Origin: Sepioteuthis lessoniana
Lineage: Eukaryota; Mollusca; Cephalopoda; Myopsida; Loliginidae
Assembly (NCBI GenBank): GCA_963585895.1
Contig: OY757924.1
Span: 56,706,824-56,770,823 of the forward strand
Direction of reading: 5' to 3'
DNA: 64,000 bases
The translations under genes and the position numbers were made by a program. The notes under the pieces are model-generated. The model worked only from the letters and a program-made list of their open reading frames with translations, did not search any database and was not told where the DNA came from. Of the stretch, positions 63,832 to 64,000 are shown piece after piece (within the stretch, counting starts at the first letter, position 1; each line of letters starts with the position of its first letter).

Positions 63832-64000
63832 TTTTGGCCTAGAGGGTAGAGTGATTGCCAATGGCCCGCGAGACCTGAGTCGTACTCAAAAAATGCTACT
63901 CAAAAAAATGGTATTTGATGCCACCTTGCTTAACACTCGACCTTATAAGGTACGGATCAAGGGTGAAGTGGAGCAATCCTGAGAAAGGAGTAGCAACCTC
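63832..64000 (+). mobile_element. SINE-A copy, cut by the window edge
   Basis: GGCCTAGAGGGTAGAGTG head, an altered B-box region, GGTATTTGATGCC, GGAGCAATCCTGAG and GAGTAGCAACCTC at the end of the window. A short insertion AAAAAATGCTACTC is repeated before GGTATTTGATG. Confidence 0.75.

Overview
This is a gene-poor stretch of animal DNA made almost entirely of transposable elements and simple repeats. I found no host protein-coding gene I can name. The sequence is AT-rich and full of long (TA)n, (CA)n and (CT)n tracts. It carries many tRNA-derived SINEs, non-LTR retrotransposon pieces that use the standard code, GT-AG splice sites, and mariner-type DNA transposons. The dense tRNA-SINEs, the RTE element with a characteristic C-terminus and the unnamed DNA transposon resemble cephalopod (octopus or squid) genomes. 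That placement is an inference from recall, not a search.

For this annotation I group the small repeats as follows. Composite element: a head with a CAGTCGG/CCGACTG hairpin, a body of about 48-bp VNTR units and a hairpin tail. SINE-A: tRNA-like, with a CTACAC-loop-GTGTAG hairpin. SINE-B: tRNA-like, a long element with related 3' part. SINE-C: tRNA-like, ending in the same tail as the composite element. SINE-D: short tRNA-like, about 127 bp. SINE-H: a tRNA-like B box followed by a type I hammerhead ribozyme and a (TA)n tail. These names are working labels only.

Layout. 1-7.2 kb: composite elements, SINEs and RTE fragments. 7.2-18.5 kb: SINEs, a Penelope-like fragment, the first hammerhead copies and a dead mariner. 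18.5-31 kb: SINE clusters, R4/Dong-like and CR1-like LINE fragments, a 225-bp tandem duplication and foldback palindromes. 31-40 kb: SINEs, a composite element split by an internally deleted mariner, and a 48-bp minisatellite. 40-51 kb is the richest part: a MITE, a Tc1/mariner transposase pseudogene, an RTE fragment, six hammerhead copies, a 3.15-kb DNA transposon bounded by terminal inverted repeats and an almost complete RTE retrotransposon. 51-64 kb: a TC/CA minisatellite, LINE fragments, a possible solo LTR, a 114-bp-arm palindrome, a second MITE and more SINEs.

The parts are linked by parasitism rather than by a host pathway. SINEs appear to share 3' hairpins that would let LINE enzymes copy them. 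(TA)n tracts act as landing sites for TA-targeting transposons and as tails of hammerhead SINEs. The observations most worth a second look are the SINE/hammerhead fusion, in which at least three of ten copies keep a foldable core, and the TIR element at 44629-47776, whose transposase-like gene belongs to a family I recognise but cannot name.
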